A stretch of 6,800 bases of DNA from an uncultured Rhizobiaceae group bacterium (GTDB lineage Bacteria; Pseudomonadota; Alphaproteobacteria; Rhizobiales; Rhizobiaceae), in assembly GCA_905479965.1 (NCBI GenBank), contig CAJQOR010000464.1, forward strand, positions 1 to 6,800, in the 5' to 3' direction. Positions within the stretch are counted from its first letter, which is position 1. Every line of letters begins with the position of its first letter. This document shows, in pieces, positions 5,796 through 6,800 of this stretch. A program made the translations under genes and the position numbers. Below the pieces are notes generated by a model. It made no database searches and was not told the origin of the DNA. It saw only the letters and a program-made list of their open reading frames with translations.

Positions 5796-5987
5796 ATGAA
5801 CGATAAAAAAACCAAACAGTCTGACATTGATCCGCATCTATTGCAGTTGCTTGTGTGCCCGCTCACCAAAGGCACATTGTCATATGACAAGGAAGCATCT
5901 GAGCTTATTTCGCAGAAGGCAAAGCTTGCTTACCCTGTTCGCGATAATATCCCGATTATGCTCGTTTCAGAAGCGCGGCAATTATAG
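5796..5987 (+). CDS. Trm112 family small protein (UPF0434/YcaR-like)
   Basis: A 63-residue protein of the Trm112/YcaR family. Family marks are '[19 protein letters not shown]' at 12-30 and '[13 protein letters not shown]' at 44-56. In eukaryotes, archaea and some bacteria Trm112 proteins bind and stabilise methyltransferases that modify tRNA, rRNA or release factors; which partner this bacterial version has is unknown. Only one cysteine (C21) is present, so the four-cysteine zinc site of eukaryotic Trm112 cannot form; I recall this as usual in alphaproteobacterial members. No ribosome site is visible before ATG 5796, and the gene starts 9 bp after the LON-domain stop, so translation probably depends on reinitiation. 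It ends 11 bp before the convergent monooxygenase gene. Confidence 0.88.
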   Translation: MNDKKTKQSDIDPHLLQLLVCPLTKGTLSYDKEASELISQKAKLAYPVRDNIPIMLVSEARQL

Positions 5988-5995
5988 CTGCGCTT
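5971..5995 (+). terminator. GC-rich hairpin at the convergent gene junction
   Basis: AAGCGCGGC (5971-5979) pairs with GCTGCGCTT (5987-5995): 9 bp with one G-U wobble and a 7-nt loop. It overlaps the last codons and stop of the Trm112-like gene and lies between two convergent genes, where termination is expected. Only a minimal T-run follows the stem on the plus strand. Read on the minus strand the wobble becomes an A-C mismatch, so the plus direction is favoured. Confidence 0.45.
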
Positions 5996-5998
5996 AGA

Positions 5999-6800
5999 CT
6001 AAATCATCAAGCCTTTGAGCAGTTTCGGTCCGGATTGTTGCTGCAATCCGGCAGCTTGTTCAATGAAATAGTTTTTAAGTTTTGGCATGCGGTCAACCAA
6101 GCCAAGCCCCAAATCTCGCAGGTGCCTGATAGGTGCAATATTGTTTGAGAATAATCTGTTTAACACGTCGGTTGTTACACCCATTTGCACAGTATCAAAC
6201 CGGCGCCACATCTGGTAACGCTCAAGCGTGCTTTTAGAGCCGTAATCCAAGCCTAAACGATCAGCGTCCACGATCGTTTCAGCCAAGGCGGCAGCGCCTT
6301 TAAAGCCAAGGTTTAACCCTTGCCCTGCAATGGGGTGAATGCCGTGGGCAGCATCGCCCACTAGTGCTAATCGATTTTGAACATAATCACGTGCCAGCGT
6401 TAAACCCAGTGGGAAGGCTTTTCGGGTGCCTTCTAACTTAATCTCACCGAGTTTGTGGCCAAAACGTCTTTCTAATTCCATTTCAAAAACTAAATCGTCG
6501 CTTTCTATAAGCTTATTGGCAGCTTCTGTTTTCTCTGTCCAAACCAGTGAAGAGCGATTGCCAGTTAATGGTAAAATTGCAAATGGACCGCTTGGTAAAA
6601 AGTGCTCTTCTGCCATGCCATGATGTTCTCTTTCATGTGCGAGCGCGGTGACAATGCCAGATTGTCCATATTGCCAACGCATTGTTTTGATGCCGGCCAT
6701 TTTGCGAATGTGCGAGTTTACGCCATCAGCAGCAATGAGCAGCTTTGCTTTTATGATATCGCCAGTGGCCAGTGTGATGGTTGCTTGGCTTTCGGTTCTA
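5999..6800 (-). CDS. UbiH/UbiF/COQ6-family FAD-dependent hydroxylase (partial, N-terminus beyond the right edge)
   Basis: The frame runs without a stop from 5999 to the right edge, showing about 266 C-terminal residues of a family normally near 400; the ATG at 6700 is internal. Codons before it read 'LLIAADGVNSHIRKMAGI', the DG motif of this flavoprotein class (about 6742-6689). 'GPFAILPL' follows, then the second FAD motif 'LALVGDAAHGIHPIAGQGLN' (6370-6311) with the GD pair that contacts ribose, and a C-terminal helical part with 'RYQMWRRFD'. These enzymes hydroxylate the aromatic ring during ubiquinone biosynthesis using O2 and NAD(P)H. The missing N-terminus would carry the GxGxxG dinucleotide fold. 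Alphaproteobacteria divide the ring positions among UbiH-, UbiF-, UbiL- and UbiM-type enzymes, and the visible part does not settle which this is, so no symbol is given. Confidence 0.9.
   Translation of the reverse strand, partial: RTESQATITLATGDIIKAKLLIAADGVNSHIRKMAGIKTMRWQYGQSGIVTALAHEREHHGMAEEHFLPSGPFAILPLTGNRSSLVWTEKTEAANKLIESDDLVFEMELERRFGHKLGEIKLEGTRKAFPLGLTLARDYVQNRLALVGDAAHGIHPIAGQGLNLGFKGAAALAETIVDADRLGLDYGSKSTLERYQMWRRFDTVQMGVTTDVLNRLFSNNIAPIRHLRDLGLGLVDRMPKLKNYFIEQAAGLQQQSGPKLLKGLMI

Noticed and set aside
6426..6623. Plus-strand 65-codon open frame opposite the UbiH-family gene
   Set aside because: It lies antisense to a conserved flavoprotein region and shows no domain or ribosome site.
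5999..6700. Reading the UbiH-family gene as a complete 233-residue protein starting at 6700
   Set aside because: The frame stays open to the right edge and encodes the conserved DG motif upstream of that ATG, so the gene is cut by the window rather than truncated.

Overview
The window looks like ordinary chromosomal DNA from a moderately AT-rich alphaproteobacterium, most likely in or near the Hyphomicrobiales (Rhizobiales). The evidence is the run cnoX-type thioredoxin, LON-domain protein, Trm112-like protein and convergent UbiH-family hydroxylase, which I recall as a conserved rhizobial neighbourhood, together with protein N-termini such as 'MQVGN' and 'MTDDDNPY' that resemble rhizobial relatives. 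The taxonomy is inference from memory, not from a search.

Layout. Bases 1-266 are an AT-rich leader. It holds a cluster of short palindromes and a plausible promoter, plus a short open frame at the left edge (3-107) that may or may not be a gene end. Bases 267-3420 form a tight three-gene plus-strand sugar-acid operon: a GntR/FCD regulator, a mannitol-dehydrogenase-family oxidoreductase that best fits UxuB (its start overlaps the regulator's stop as ATGA), and 2-keto-3-deoxygluconate kinase KdgK. Bases 3442-3945 hold a free-standing prolyl-tRNA editing protein (ProXp-ala/YbaK family) with a forced TTG start, only 21 bp after kdgK. Bases 4023-5039 hold a thioredoxin-TPR chaperedoxin (CnoX/YbbN) whose likely start is the internal ATG at 4023. 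Bases 5121-5786 hold a stand-alone LON substrate-binding-domain protein, followed at 5796-5987 by a Trm112-like small protein. From the right edge down to 5999, on the minus strand, lies the C-terminal two thirds of a UbiH/UbiF/COQ6-family FAD monooxygenase. It converges on the Trm112 gene with an 11-bp gap, and a GC-rich hairpin spans the junction.

How the genes work together. The first three genes fit the fructuronate to mannonate and ketodeoxygluconate (KDG) to KDPG steps of hexuronate breakdown, with a ligand-responsive regulator cotranscribed and probably autoregulating. The dehydratase joining those two steps (UxuA type) and any transporter are not in the window. The middle genes are housekeeping quality-control functions: tRNA proofreading, redox-linked chaperone activity, a LON-domain protein of unknown role and a Trm112 partner protein. 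The last gene belongs to ubiquinone biosynthesis.

I found no mobile element, CRISPR array, RNA gene, prophage or clearly new system. The most noteworthy non-coding signals are the palindrome cluster before the GntR gene, overlapping and mutually exclusive hairpins between cnoX and the LON gene, an 8-bp perfect inverted repeat in the cnoX leader, and the convergent-terminator hairpin. There is no stretch over 300 bases without a gene.
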